Origin: a bacterium
GTDB taxonomy: Bacteria > Planctomycetota > Planctomycetia > Pirellulales > Pirellulaceae
Direction of reading: 5' to 3'
DNA length: 64,000 nucleotides
NCBI GenBank assembly: GCA_030430075.1
Contig: JAUIGN010000021.1
Location: 1 to 64,000 of the forward strand
The position numbers and the translations under genes are program-made. The stretch's first letter is position 1, and every line of letters begins with the position of its first letter. A model generated the notes under the pieces. That model had not been told where the DNA came from and made no database searches. It was given only the letters and a program-made list of their open reading frames with translations. Shown here in pieces: positions 7,221 through 15,795 of the stretch.

Positions 7221-9920
7221 ATGCGAAGCATGTCCGATCCGGAAACACAACGGTTGATCGCGGAATCCCGCCGTGAGCCGGGCGCGAACTGGAAGCGGTG
7301 GGGACCGTACGTCGCCGAACGCCAATGGGGTACGGTCCGGGAAGACTACTCGGTGGAAGGCGAACCGTGGCAGCACTTCACGTATGAGGAAGCGATCTGG
7401 CGGGCCTATCGGTGGGGCGAGGACGGGCTGCTGGGCATCACGGATCGCCAGTGCCGGCTCTGCTTTGGTCTGGCGCTCTGGAATGGCGCGGACCCGATCC
7501 TCAAGGAACGTCTGTTTGGATTGACGGGTCCCGAGGGGAATCACGGTGAGGACGTCAAGGAAGCCTATTACTATCTGGATGCAACACCCACGCACTCCTA
7601 TCTCAAGGGCCTTTACAAGTACCCGCATGCGGCATTCCCCTACCAGCACCTGAGAGAAGAGAACGCCCGCCGCACCCGCCACGACGATGAATTCGAACTG
7701 ACCGATACGGGCATCTTCGACGAGGCCCGGTACTTCGACGTCCAGGTCGAATACGCCAAAGCGGCCCCGAACGACATCTTGATCCGGATTCTCGTTTTCA
7801 ATCGCGGCCCCGACCCCGCCCGGCTCGACCTCCTCCCGACCTGGTGGTTTCGCAATACCTGGTCCTGGGGGCCGACCGACGAACAACCGCGGACCAAGCC
7901 GAAGCTGAGCCAGTTTGAGGCGGACAGTTTGCTGGCGGAACACGAATCGTTGGGCGACTTTCGTATTCAGGCAGATGCGGGTCCCGGCCGGCAGCCGCCG
8001 CGCTGGTTGTTTACGGAGAATGAGACCAACAGTTGGCGGATCGATGACCCGTCGAGTCGCCGGCCGTCGTGCAAAGATGCCTTTCACCTCAACGTGATCG
8101 AGGGGCTGGAGGGGGTGCTCAACCCGCTGCCGCAGGGGACGAAAGCAGCCGCTCGGTACCAGTGCACGGTCGCCCCGGGTGCGTCCGTCGAGTTTCGTTT
8201 GCGGATGAGCATGATCGACGCGCTGCCGGACTCGCCATTCGGTGACGAATTCGCCGAGACGTTTCGTCAGCGGATTGCAGAAGCCGACGCGTATTCCAAG
8301 AGCCTCGTCGCGCCAGGTCTGACGCAGGATGAACAGCAAATCTTGCGGCAGGCCAATGCCGGCCTGCTGTGGACTAAGCAGTTCTATCACTACGTCGTTC
8401 CCAAATGGCTCGAAGGCACGCGCGAGCCGGGTCGCCCGGGCACGACGCGATCGGTGCGACGCAACAGCGACTGGGGCCACCTGTTTAACCGTGACATTAT
8501 CTCGATGCCCGACAAGTGGGAGTATCCCTGGTATGCGGCCTGGGACTCCGCCTTCCACATGATCCCGTTCGCCCGACTTGACCCCCACTTCGCCAAGCAA
8601 CAGGCGCTGCTGTTCCTCCGCGAATGGTACATGCACCCCAACGGTCAACTGCCTGCCTACGAATGGAACTTCAGCGACGTGAACCCACCCGTGCACGCCT
8701 GGGCCTGCTGGCGGGTTTACCAACTGACGGCACCGCCGGGGGAACGGGACACCGTCTTTCTGGAACGTGTCTTCCAGAAGCTGCTGCTCAACTTCACCTG
8801 GTGGGTCAACCGCAAGGATGTCCGTGGCAAGCACGTGTTTACCGGAGGCTTCCTGGGGCTGGACAACATCGGAATCTTCGACCGCTCAAAACCGCTTCCC
8901 ACGGGAGGCCATCTCGAACAGGCGGACGGAACCGCCTGGATGGCTTACTTTTGCGCCAGCATGTTGTCGATTGCATTTGAACTGGCAGAAGGGAATCCGG
9001 CCTACGAGGACATGGCGTCGAAGTTCTTTGAGCACTACGTCTCCATCGCGGAAGCCATGAACTGCCTGGATGGCACCGGCCTCTGGGACGAGACGGACGG
9101 ATTTTACTACGACCACCTGCATCTGGACGGGCACAGCATTCCCCTCCGGATTCGCTCGATCGTCGGCCTGATTCCGCTGCTATCGGTCGACCTGCTGTAC
9201 GACCAGATCATCGATCGCCTGGCCGGCTTTCGCAAGCGAATGGACTGGTTCCTGCGTTACCGCCCTGACCTGGCCAACTTCATGACCTACATGGAGAAAG
9301 CCGATCCGGAGACCGGGAGCAGCGGCCTCCGTCTCCTCTCCATCCCGACGCGTGCACGGCTCTCGCGAATGCTGCGATACCTGCTTGACGAAGATGAATT
9401 CCTGTCGCCTTACGGGATCAGGTCGCTGTCAAAGTATCATGCCGAGCATCCGTTCGAATACCAGCTCAATGGAGAAAAGCTGCGAGTCGAGTATCTGCCG
9501 GGCGAGTCCGACAGCGGCATGTTCGGCGGCAACTCGAACTGGCGCGGCCCTGTCTGGTTCCCGCTCAACTACCTGCTGGTCGAAGCGCTGGAACGATACC
9601 ACCAGTTTTACGGAGAATCGCTCCGCGTCGAATGCCCGGTGCGGTCCGGCACCTACATGAATCTGCAACAGGTGGCGGACGAAATTCGCCAACGGCTGGC
9701 GAACCTCTTCCAGGCACAAGACGACGGCGATCGTCCCTGCTACGCCCGCGGCGAGCGGTTTCGGAACGATCCGCATTGGTGCGACAAAGTACTTTTCTAC
9801 GAGTACTTCCAAGCGGAAACGGGGCGCGGCCTGGGGGCCAGCCACCAGACGGGTTGGACCGCGCTGATCGCCCCCATCCTCGCGACGCTCGCCAGCCGCC
9901 GCAAACCCGCGGGAGAGTGA
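7221..9920 (+). CDS. GH63-like glucosidase family protein
   Basis: An 899-residue cytosolic protein, with no signal peptide, of the large bacterial glucosidase family related to glycoside hydrolase family 63 with an (alpha/alpha)6 toroid. Recognisable stretches include WGPYVAERQWGTVREDYS near the N-terminus, the conserved WDSAFHMIPFA region around residue 440-450, and SGMFGGNSNWRGPVWFPLNYL near 760-785, a typical active-site loop of these proteins. The likely job is hydrolysis of an alpha-glucoside or related compatible-solute glycoside; the substrate is not determined. ATG 7221 follows GAGAGG closely; ATG 7230 gives a better 12-bp spacing, so either may be used. The neighbouring sugar phosphatase and GlgC genes, convergent to it, support a role in storage carbohydrate metabolism. 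Confidence 0.85.
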   Translation: MRSMSDPETQRLIAESRREPGANWKRWGPYVAERQWGTVREDYSVEGEPWQHFTYEEAIWRAYRWGEDGLLGITDRQCRLCFGLALWNGADPILKERLFGLTGPEGNHGEDVKEAYYYLDATPTHSYLKGLYKYPHAAFPYQHLREENARRTRHDDEFELTDTGIFDEARYFDVQVEYAKAAPNDILIRILVFNRGPDPARLDLLPTWWFRNTWSWGPTDEQPRTKPKLSQFEADSLLAEHESLGDFRIQADAGPGRQPPRWLFTENETNSWRIDDPSSRRPSCKDAFHLNVIEGLEGVLNPLPQGTKAAARYQCTVAPGASVEFRLRMSMIDALPDSPFGDEFAETFRQRIAEADAYSKSLVAPGLTQDEQQILRQANAGLLWTKQFYHYVVPKWLEGTREPGRPGTTRSVRRNSDWGHLFNRDIISMPDKWEYPWYAAWDSAFHMIPFARLDPHFAKQQALLFLREWYMHPNGQLPAYEWNFSDVNPPVHAWACWRVYQLTAPPGERDTVFLERVFQKLLLNFTWWVNRKDVRGKHVFTGGFLGLDNIGIFDRSKPLPTGGHLEQADGTAWMAYFCASMLSIAFELAEGNPAYEDMASKFFEHYVSIAEAMNCLDGTGLWDETDGFYYDHLHLDGHSIPLRIRSIVGLIPLLSVDLLYDQIIDRLAGFRKRMDWFLRYRPDLANFMTYMEKADPETGSSGLRLLSIPTRARLSRMLRYLLDEDEFLSPYGIRSLSKYHAEHPFEYQLNGEKLRVEYLPGESDSGMFGGNSNWRGPVWFPLNYLLVEALERYHQFYGESLRVECPVRSGTYMNLQQVADEIRQRLANLFQAQDDGDRPCYARGERFRNDPHWCDKVLFYEYFQAETGRGLGASHQTGWTALIAPILATLASRRKPAGE

Positions 9921-9977
9921 CCGCGTTACGGGATCACTCCCGCCGTCGCGACCACCGGGCGCTGCCCGCCAGGCCGG

Positions 9978-10832
9978 TCACGCATGGGCGCGCCGCCACT
10001 GGTCAATGTCGTGTGCCGAGTCGTCTTCGCGGCTCATCGTCGGCACGAGCTGATCGAGATATTCCGGACGGCGCGTAAACTCGGCAACCGAATCGACCAC
10101 GATGTCGGGGCGATACGCAAAACGGTCCAGGTCGGCAGCCCGCGTGCCGCCGGAAAGGGCCAGCACGGTGCGGTATCCCATTTGAACCCCTCCCAGGATG
10201 TCCGTCTCCATCGTGTCGCCGATCATGATGGTTTCCGATGTCGCCAATCCCAGTTCCTTTCTCGCCATCCGCATCATGACGGGGCTCGGCTTGCCCACAC
10301 TGAGGGCCCGAAAGCCGGTCGCCGTTTCCAGGTAGGCAACCGTGGCCCCGCAGCCGGGGCGAGTCCCGTTGTTGGTTGGGCAGTTGGGATCGAGGTTGGT
10401 CGCCACCAGCTTGGCGCCGTCGAGGATCATCTGGACGGCCGTCTCCAGCATCTCGAGCGTTACCGTACGTCCTTCTCCAACCACGACGTAATCCGGGGCA
10501 TGGTCGACGATCGAATATCCGTTGGTGTGGAGCGCGCTGGACAGACCGCTGTCGCCAATCACGTAAGCCGTACCGTTCGGCTTCTGCTGCGCCAGGAACC
10601 GGGCCGTGGCGATCGCGCAAGTGAAGACGTGCCGCGCTTCGGCAGCAATCCCCATCCGATTCAGCTTGGTTGCCACATCACGTCGCGTCCGCTGGCTGTT
10701 GTTGGTCAGGAACAGGAAGGGCAAGTCGCGATCCAGGAGTGCCCGAATGAACGCATCGGCACCCGGGATCAACTGATTCCCTCGGTAGATCACACCATCC
10801 ATATCGATCAGAAATCCTTTTCTTACAATCAT
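9978..10832 (-). CDS. NagD-like HAD-IIA phosphatase
   Basis: A 284-residue haloacid-dehalogenase hydrolase of subfamily IIA, which dephosphorylates small phosphorylated metabolites such as sugar phosphates or phosphoglycolate in the cytosol. Motif I is IDMDGVIYRG with nucleophile D10 and acid D12. Motif II is FLFLTNNSQRT, the Lys of motif III lies in SVGKPSP, and motif IV is MIGDTMETDILGG. The ATG at 10832 is preferred because GAGG lies just upstream on the minus strand; a longer open frame reaching 11147 has unlike composition and is not used. It follows glgC on the same strand after 366 bp, so co-transcription is uncertain. Confidence 0.9.
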   Translation of the reverse strand: MIVRKGFLIDMDGVIYRGNQLIPGADAFIRALLDRDLPFLFLTNNSQRTRRDVATKLNRMGIAAEARHVFTCAIATARFLAQQKPNGTAYVIGDSGLSSALHTNGYSIVDHAPDYVVVGEGRTVTLEMLETAVQMILDGAKLVATNLDPNCPTNNGTRPGCGATVAYLETATGFRALSVGKPSPVMMRMARKELGLATSETIMIGDTMETDILGGVQMGYRTVLALSGGTRAADLDRFAYRPDIVVDSVAEFTRRPEYLDQLVPTMSREDDSAHDIDQWRRAHA

Positions 10833-11198
10833 CGGAACCTCACTCTGTGGCGGGAAGTTGAACCGCGGGCCGCTCGCAATCAGGCCGGGCAACCGTTGGC
10901 AGCGGAAGCGGGCCTGATGCGGCAGTCGCCGGCATCGGACCAGGCAGGAAGAAACCGCGTGCGGCCTCTCCGCCTGTCGACCGTCAGCGAGTGCAGACGA
11001 TGTGCCGTCGAGCCGGATGTTGGCGGAATCCCCGGCCGTCGCGTGCCTTCCCACGCTTCCCGCCAGCGATGCCCGGTTCGTCGTGTGGCGGCCCACACAC
11101 GAACGGCCACGCAGGCCCACGGACCGTGCCCGCCGGCAAGCGGGCAATGCTCAAGAATCCGGCAAACGTGCCGGCCTGCGGACACGCACGAAGGGGCC
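10833..11198. other. Gap between glgC and the NagD-like gene
   Basis: This 366-bp stretch holds no supported gene. Short open frames on both strands have Arg/Pro-rich, non-protein-like translations. I see no clear terminator after glgC. Confidence 0.45.
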
Positions 11199-12494
11199 CT
11201 ACATGGCCGCCTTGCGAACCGCACTGGCCGGCGGCTCGAACTTTCGCCGCGGCTTCTCCGGAGTGGAGAGACTATTGAAGCGATAGTCACGCGGCACCAC
11301 GGCGATCCCACCTTCGGAGACCACAAACCGCTGCGCGTCGCGGTAGCTGTCAAACCCGATCCGCTCGCCGGGTGGAACGCGGACCTGCTTGTCGATGATG
11401 CACCGGTTGAGCTGAGCACCCGGGCCGATCTCGACGTCATCGAAGATGATCGAGTTCTCCACGACCGCCCCCTCATCGACCCGCACATTGCGCGAAAGGA
11501 CCGAGTTCCTCACGGTGCCGCCGGCAACGACCGTGCCGGCCCCCAGTATGGCATTGTCGATCGTTGCATGGTCGCCCCGGTTGCAGCCGGGCACGGCACG
11601 CGCCGGGGGCGACTGGCAATGGGCACTCAGGATCGGCCAACTCGACTGGTACAAGTCGAGTGGTGGTTGGGAATCCAACAAACTCATGTTGGCGGCGTAG
11701 TACGAGTCAATGGTGCCCACGTCCCGCCAGTAGCTGTCCAAGCTGACTCGGCCGGTCGTGCCGGCGAACTGGTATCCGCAAACCTTGTCCGTGCGAATCA
11801 GCCGCGGCAGAATGTCCTTGCCAAAGTCATGCGACGAGTCCTTCTGGGCTGCGTCATCTTCCAGCACGGAACAGAGCAGCTCGCGGGAGAAGACGTAGAT
11901 CCCCATGGAGGCGAGGGCGTGATCGGGATCGTCGGGCAGGCCTCGCGGCCGTAACGGCTTCTCGAAAAACTTCTGTACCTGCCCCTGTTCGTCGACAGAC
12001 ATGATTCCGAAGGCGGAAGCTTCGGATAGCGGAACTTTCATGCAAGCCACCGTCGCATCCGCCTCCTGCTCGCAATGAAATTTGAGCATGGCCGCATAGT
12101 CCATCCGGTAGATGTGATCGCCGGACAGGACCAGGACACGGTCGGCACTGCTGCGCCGCAGAAGATAAAGATTTTGATAAACGGCATCGGCGGTTCCGGC
12201 GTACCACGATTCTCCGGTCCGCATCTGCGGCGGGACGATCGTCACGTATTCGCCGATCCCCGGGTTAAATACCGACCAGCCGTCCCGGAGATGTTTGTGC
12301 AACGAATGCGATTTGTATTGCGTCAGCACAAGAATTCGCCGCATGCCGGAATGCAAGCAGTTGGACAAGGCAAAGTCGATGATCCGGTAGTTGCCGCCGA
12401 ACGGTACGGCCGGTTTGGCTCGCTCCGCGGTCAACGGGTGCAGCCGCGAGCCAACACCGCCTGCCAGAATCACGCTGATTGTCCGATCTTGCAT
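11199..12494 (-). CDS. glgC: Glucose-1-phosphate adenylyltransferase
   Basis: A 431-residue ADP-glucose pyrophosphorylase, which makes ADP-glucose from ATP and glucose-1-phosphate, the committed step of bacterial glycogen synthesis. The nucleotide-binding start is ILAGGVGSRLHPLT, followed by KPAVPFGGNYRIIDF, the substrate loop ESWYAGTADAVYQN and VLSGDHIYRMDY. The C-terminal third is the left-handed beta-helix (VVAGGTVRNSVLSRNVRVDE region). The length equals that of typical GlgC. An 837-bp non-coding region lies upstream and presumably holds its promoter. No glgA or glgB is visible in this window, so the pathway genes must lie elsewhere. Confidence 0.96.
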   Translation of the reverse strand: MQDRTISVILAGGVGSRLHPLTAERAKPAVPFGGNYRIIDFALSNCLHSGMRRILVLTQYKSHSLHKHLRDGWSVFNPGIGEYVTIVPPQMRTGESWYAGTADAVYQNLYLLRRSSADRVLVLSGDHIYRMDYAAMLKFHCEQEADATVACMKVPLSEASAFGIMSVDEQGQVQKFFEKPLRPRGLPDDPDHALASMGIYVFSRELLCSVLEDDAAQKDSSHDFGKDILPRLIRTDKVCGYQFAGTTGRVSLDSYWRDVGTIDSYYAANMSLLDSQPPLDLYQSSWPILSAHCQSPPARAVPGCNRGDHATIDNAILGAGTVVAGGTVRNSVLSRNVRVDEGAVVENSIIFDDVEIGPGAQLNRCIIDKQVRVPPGERIGFDSYRDAQRFVVSEGGIAVVPRDYRFNSLSTPEKPRRKFEPPASAVRKAAM

Positions 12495-13334
12495 CGTTTA
12501 CTCCTTGCGTCGCTGTCGCGGCGACCATTGTTTCAACGGAGCCCGGTCGCCGTCGTGTTCGTGCATGCCGCTCCAGCATGGGTGTGTGGGGATGGAGACA
12601 ACCGAGACGGGAGGGTGACCGTAACCGGACCGACCACGCCAAGCCGGTCAGAAGAGAACAGGCACCATGAACCCTTGCCGCTGACGTCGCTCTCGTGGCA
12701 CTCGCAAGAGGATTCACAATGCCACGTCTTCAAGCCCTTCTTCGTCCTGCATATCGTGTACCAATGGCTGGGAAGGCTGCTTTACCCAGCTTGACGCACG
12801 AGGAAAATGGGGCCGTGTCGCGTTCCCTTTGTGCGGCCCGCCCAGTTTGGACAACCGGTCGCAAGACCATCGCCCCCCGCTCCAGGCAGCGAACACGCCA
12901 GGCCGAAACCGGCCGGAAGTCCAGCAAATAAGCCAACTTTTATCCAAATTTCCAGGGGCCGGGGTGGCCACCTTCCGTCAGCACCAGGGCACCGCCGACG
13001 GGCAGGAAAGCGGATCTCGCTTTTCGCAGGTTGTCACAATTTTTTCCCGGCGCCGCCAGGTGAGTTGAGCGTTTGCTGTTTTTCTAAGCAGGCGCTGCAC
13101 TGATTGAGTCAGCAGGAGCCCTGACGATTCACGTGGGCCGCCACGCTCGACGCCAGGTCACGAAAACGGGATGCGTCGAAGACCACGAAGGGGCGGACAA
13201 ATCGGACCATGTTGAACCGTCTGGCACGACGTCTGCAAACCCTTGGCTCCCACGTCAATCGTCCGGGCACGTACGCCACCAACGATCGGTGGCGATCATC
13301 CCGGCACTTCTTTCTGTAAAGGAAACAGTTTGTG
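12495..13334. other. Long divergent intergenic region, glgC / DUF1559
   Basis: About 840 bp without a supported gene. It must contain promoters for the divergent glgC and DUF1559 genes, but I could not assign -35/-10 elements with confidence. AAAGGAAA at 13317-13324 serves as ribosome binding site for the DUF1559 gene. No tRNA-like cloverleaf, riboswitch or repeat was recognised. Confidence 0.45.
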
Positions 13335-14351
13335 ATGAAGAAGCGAATCAAGGGTCAACACCGCGGCTTCACCCTGGTTGAGTTACTGGTCGTGATTGCC
13401 ATCATCGGCATTCTGGTCGCCCTCTTGTTGCCTGCGGTGCAGTCAGCCCGCGAAGCCGCGCGGCGCATGCAGTGTGGCAACAACATGAAACAACTGGGAC
13501 TCGCCCTGCATAACTACCACGACACGTTCAAGACGTTTCCACCGGCCCTGCTCGGCTCCGGCCGCTACAACGACAGTGCCTATCATCTGGCCCGAGGCGG
13601 CGTGAAGAACACGACCGGTTGGACGCTGATGCTGCCGTTCTTTGAACAGAACACGATTGCCGACAAATACAACTACGGCGTCTGTTCCAGCATGTCCAGC
13701 CCTTACGGAGTCACCGTGGCCGGAACGGACACGGTGAACGACACGCTTTACAACGCCGAGCTGGACATCCTGCAGTGTCCCTCCCATCCGGAGGCCGGCT
13801 TGATCTCTGACTACGATGCGGGCGGCACCAGTTTTTACTCGCGCCGTAACGCGTTGCGCACAAGCTACCTGTTCTCGACGGGTAGCACGACCGACTACAG
13901 CGCCGGCTGGGATGCCTACGGGGGATACATTTCGCAAGGGGCGTTCGGGAATGACGGAGCCGCCCGCTTTGCCTCGATCACCGACGGCACATCCAACACG
14001 CTCGCCCTGGGCGAGGCGGCGGGAGGGCGATACAAGACGTCCACCCACTACGGGCCGTGGGGCATGACGGGCACACACACCTGCTGCCACGGCTATGTGC
14101 CCAGCTATTCCTCGACGGTGCTGTCCGCGGCCTACGCCGCAATCTACGCCCCGAACTGGAACATCAACGAAGACTACAACTCGGATGCGCAAAACCGGAC
14201 GTATGCCTGGGTCTTCAACAGCCTCCATCCCGGCGGTGCCCAGTTCACGTTCGCGGACGGTTCGGTGCACTTTCTTCCGGAGACCATCGATTACCTGACG
14301 TTGCAACGGCTGGCCTACATTCACGACGGCGAGCCGGTGGGAGATTACTAG
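13335..14351 (+). CDS. DUF1559 prepilin-like protein
   Basis: A 338-residue member of the planctomycete DUF1559 (SBP_bac_10) family. It starts with a type IV prepilin signal: a basic leader, then cleavage expected between G11 and F12 in RGFTLVELL, then one hydrophobic helix to about residue 32. The family-typical NMKQLGLALHNYHD follows at about 50-63. The C-terminal HPGGAQFTFADGSVHF is the H-x9-DG motif. These proteins are thought to be pseudopilin-like surface proteins, and genomes of this group carry dozens of copies. ATG 13335 is preferred over the overlapping GTG 13332 because of spacing from AAAGGAAA. A small lipoprotein gene follows, the usual neighbour. Confidence 0.96.
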   Translation: MKKRIKGQHRGFTLVELLVVIAIIGILVALLLPAVQSAREAARRMQCGNNMKQLGLALHNYHDTFKTFPPALLGSGRYNDSAYHLARGGVKNTTGWTLMLPFFEQNTIADKYNYGVCSSMSSPYGVTVAGTDTVNDTLYNAELDILQCPSHPEAGLISDYDAGGTSFYSRRNALRTSYLFSTGSTTDYSAGWDAYGGYISQGAFGNDGAARFASITDGTSNTLALGEAAGGRYKTSTHYGPWGMTGTHTCCHGYVPSYSSTVLSAAYAAIYAPNWNINEDYNSDAQNRTYAWVFNSLHPGGAQFTFADGSVHFLPETIDYLTLQRLAYIHDGEPVGDY

Positions 14352-14369
14352 GCAAGTCGAAGACGGTCG

Positions 14370-14490
14370 GGATTGGAGACCTTCGGTCTGCCGTTTCGGC
14401 GGGGTCAGAGACCCGCGCCGAGCAGGCAGGTCAGAGACCCGCGGCGGGCAGGTGAGGTGAAAACCCGCGGCGGGCAGGTGAGGTGGAAGC
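14370..14490 (+). repeat. Tandem hairpin array, copy 1
   Basis: The element opens with GGATTGGAGACCTTCGGTC and then GCCGTTTCGGC, two small hairpins with TTC and TTT loops. GGGTC-AGA-GACCC forms a third. Irregular repeats of about 24-27 bp follow (GACCCGCGCCGAGCAG, then decaying GACCCGCGGCGGGCAG forms). The same leader and repeat occur at 38975-39124 and 39850-40049 on the other strand. Here it lies between two co-oriented genes and ends about 115 bp before the lipoprotein ATG. Function is unknown. Confidence 0.75.
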
Positions 14491-14601
14491 AACGACGGGC
14501 AAACGATGCGTGACCGATCGCTCAACCCGGCCTTCGATCTCAGAAATAGAAGACAGCGAAAAGACAAAAGACAACAGCCAACGAAACAAGGAGAAACACT
14601 G

Positions 14602-15066
14602 ATGCCTCGCATTGCGAATTACCTGGCGGCCGGCCTGATGCTGGCGGCTGTCGGATGCAGCTCGTCAACCGGTCCGGAAACCGCCCACATTTCAGGCACG
14701 GTGCTGCTGGACGGCGCTCCCGCCGCCGGTGTCGACGTGACCTTCATGAATGGCGAATACAGCGCCTTTGCCCGCACGGATGGCGAGGGAAAATTTGAGT
14801 TGGAGACGGGCGCCGCCGTCGGCGACAACTCGGTCTACTTCAGCAAGATCGAAGGGCAAGGTCTCGAGCTTGATGCGGCCGAAGGGATGGACGAAGGGCA
14901 GTTGATGGCGATGCGGGATCCGGGCCTTCCCGCCGCTCGCGTACCGCGACAATTGATCCCACCCCAGTACAGCGACCCGGCTAAGACGACGGTGCACTTC
15001 GACGTGCCGGGTGCCGGGGCGGACGATGTCGAGTTCCAACTGACAAGTAAGCAAGTAAGCAAGTAA
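14602..15066 (+). CDS. Small lipoprotein with carboxypeptidase-regulatory-like fold
   Basis: A 154-residue lipoprotein. The signal peptide ends in the lipobox LAAVGC with C19 as lipidation site. Residues about 30-90 (HISGTVLLDGAPAAGVDVTFMN...TDGEGKFELETG) look like a transthyretin-like or carboxypeptidase-regulatory-like beta-sandwich, as in many planctomycete lipoproteins that follow DUF1559 genes. AAGGAG at 14588-14593 fixes the start at ATG 14602. The gene probably shares an operon with the DUF1559 gene. Its last codons and stop lie inside an 8-bp tandem repeat. Role is probably structural or surface-related; no enzyme motif is seen. Confidence 0.85.
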   Translation: MPRIANYLAAGLMLAAVGCSSSTGPETAHISGTVLLDGAPAAGVDVTFMNGEYSAFARTDGEGKFELETGAAVGDNSVYFSKIEGQGLELDAAEGMDEGQLMAMRDPGLPAARVPRQLIPPQYSDPAKTTVHFDVPGAGADDVEFQLTSKQVSK

Positions 15067-15081
15067 GCAAGTAAGTAAGTA
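15044..15081 (+). repeat. 8-bp tandem repeat over the lipoprotein stop codon
   Basis: Four exact copies of CAAGTAAG (15044-15075) are followed by TAAGTA. The lipoprotein's C-terminal SKQVSK and stop are encoded within it. Because the unit is 8 bp and contains TAA, every reading frame meets a stop inside the array. Confidence 0.9.
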
Positions 15082-15219
15082 CCTAACTAACTCATCAACT
15101 GACAGGCAAGCAGGCGGATGGGCACTCGCGTCACCACCACAACCGGCGGTCGGCGCGTCGACCCACCTTGGTACGTAACGTTCTCCACCTCCCGACCACG
15201 CTCATACCTGGAACAACCG

Positions 15220-15486
15220 ATGACCGTGCAAGCCATTCTCAAAGTGCTTTGGCCGATCGTGCTGCTGCTATTTCTGGGATTCTCTGTTTCCGTGCTCGCC
15301 GAACGGCTGCGTGCCAAGACGAGCCAGATGGAGATCCTCAGACCGAATGCGGCCAGTTTGGCCCGATCGACCGTCCTTCCGCCACCGACGCGCCTGCATG
15401 CCATGTTGGGCGGCGCCTGTATCCTGACTGCCGCCTTCTGGGGATTTGACGTGATGCTGGCGTATTGGCTTGACTGCATGTCCTGA
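15220..15486 (+). CDS. Small two-helix membrane protein, unknown
   Basis: An 88-residue predicted protein with two hydrophobic segments: about residues 6-26 (ILKVLWPIVLLLFLGFSVSV) and 63-83 (LGGACILTAAFWGFDVMLAYW). A basic, proline-containing loop joins them. No family is recognised. ATG 15220 is chosen because translation upstream is not protein-like; the ribosome binding site is weak. It follows the lipoprotein on the same strand and is closed by a large hairpin at 15573-15687. It may be a real but lineage-specific membrane protein, or in the worst case a fortuitous frame. Confidence 0.5.
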   Translation: MTVQAILKVLWPIVLLLFLGFSVSVLAERLRAKTSQMEILRPNAASLARSTVLPPPTRLHAMLGGACILTAAFWGFDVMLAYWLDCMS

Positions 15487-15572
15487 CCCAACCGCCTCCT
15501 GACCCAACCGCCGCTCGCTATTCGCAATACGGCGGCACGAAACACCGGGCCTTTGCGGCATCTTCCGCATCT

Positions 15573-15687
15573 GGCCATCTCACAACCTTCCGATGATTTT
15601 CTCCTTTGGCCGCGGGTCCGCCTTCCTGCCAACCGGCCAAAGGCCGCCAGGGAACGATCATCGGAAAACCGTGAGATGGCCTTTTTT
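15573..15687 (+). terminator. Long interrupted hairpin with T-run
   Basis: Three nested exact stems are visible: GGCCATCTCAC (15573-15583) with GTGAGATGGCC (15671-15681), CCGATGAT (15590-15597) with ATCATCGG (15657-15664), and CTTTGGCCG (15604-15612) with CGGCCAAAG (15634-15642). TTTTTT follows at 15682-15687. It sits between convergent genes and is much longer than an ordinary intrinsic terminator, so it could also be a structured RNA or palindromic element. Confidence 0.7.
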
Positions 15688-15795
15688 CGTTCGAAGGTCC
15701 GCGCTCCCAACGAGACGACCTCACGTCAGCCCAGAGCGCCGCTGGCCTGCCGGGCAGCGCTGCAGCAACGTCGGCGACGGGCGCCGGCCGCCAGC

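Noticed and set aside
10833..11147. N-terminal extension of the NagD-like protein
   Set aside because: The frame is open to 11147 but translation is Arg-rich and unlike the family, whereas ATG 10832 has a ribosome binding site and begins the conserved domain.
9984..11954. Long plus-strand open frame (656 codons) antisense to the NagD-like gene and glgC
   Set aside because: It is the mirror of two strongly recognised minus-strand genes; its translation is His/Arg/Gly-rich without family features. High G+C produces such frames.
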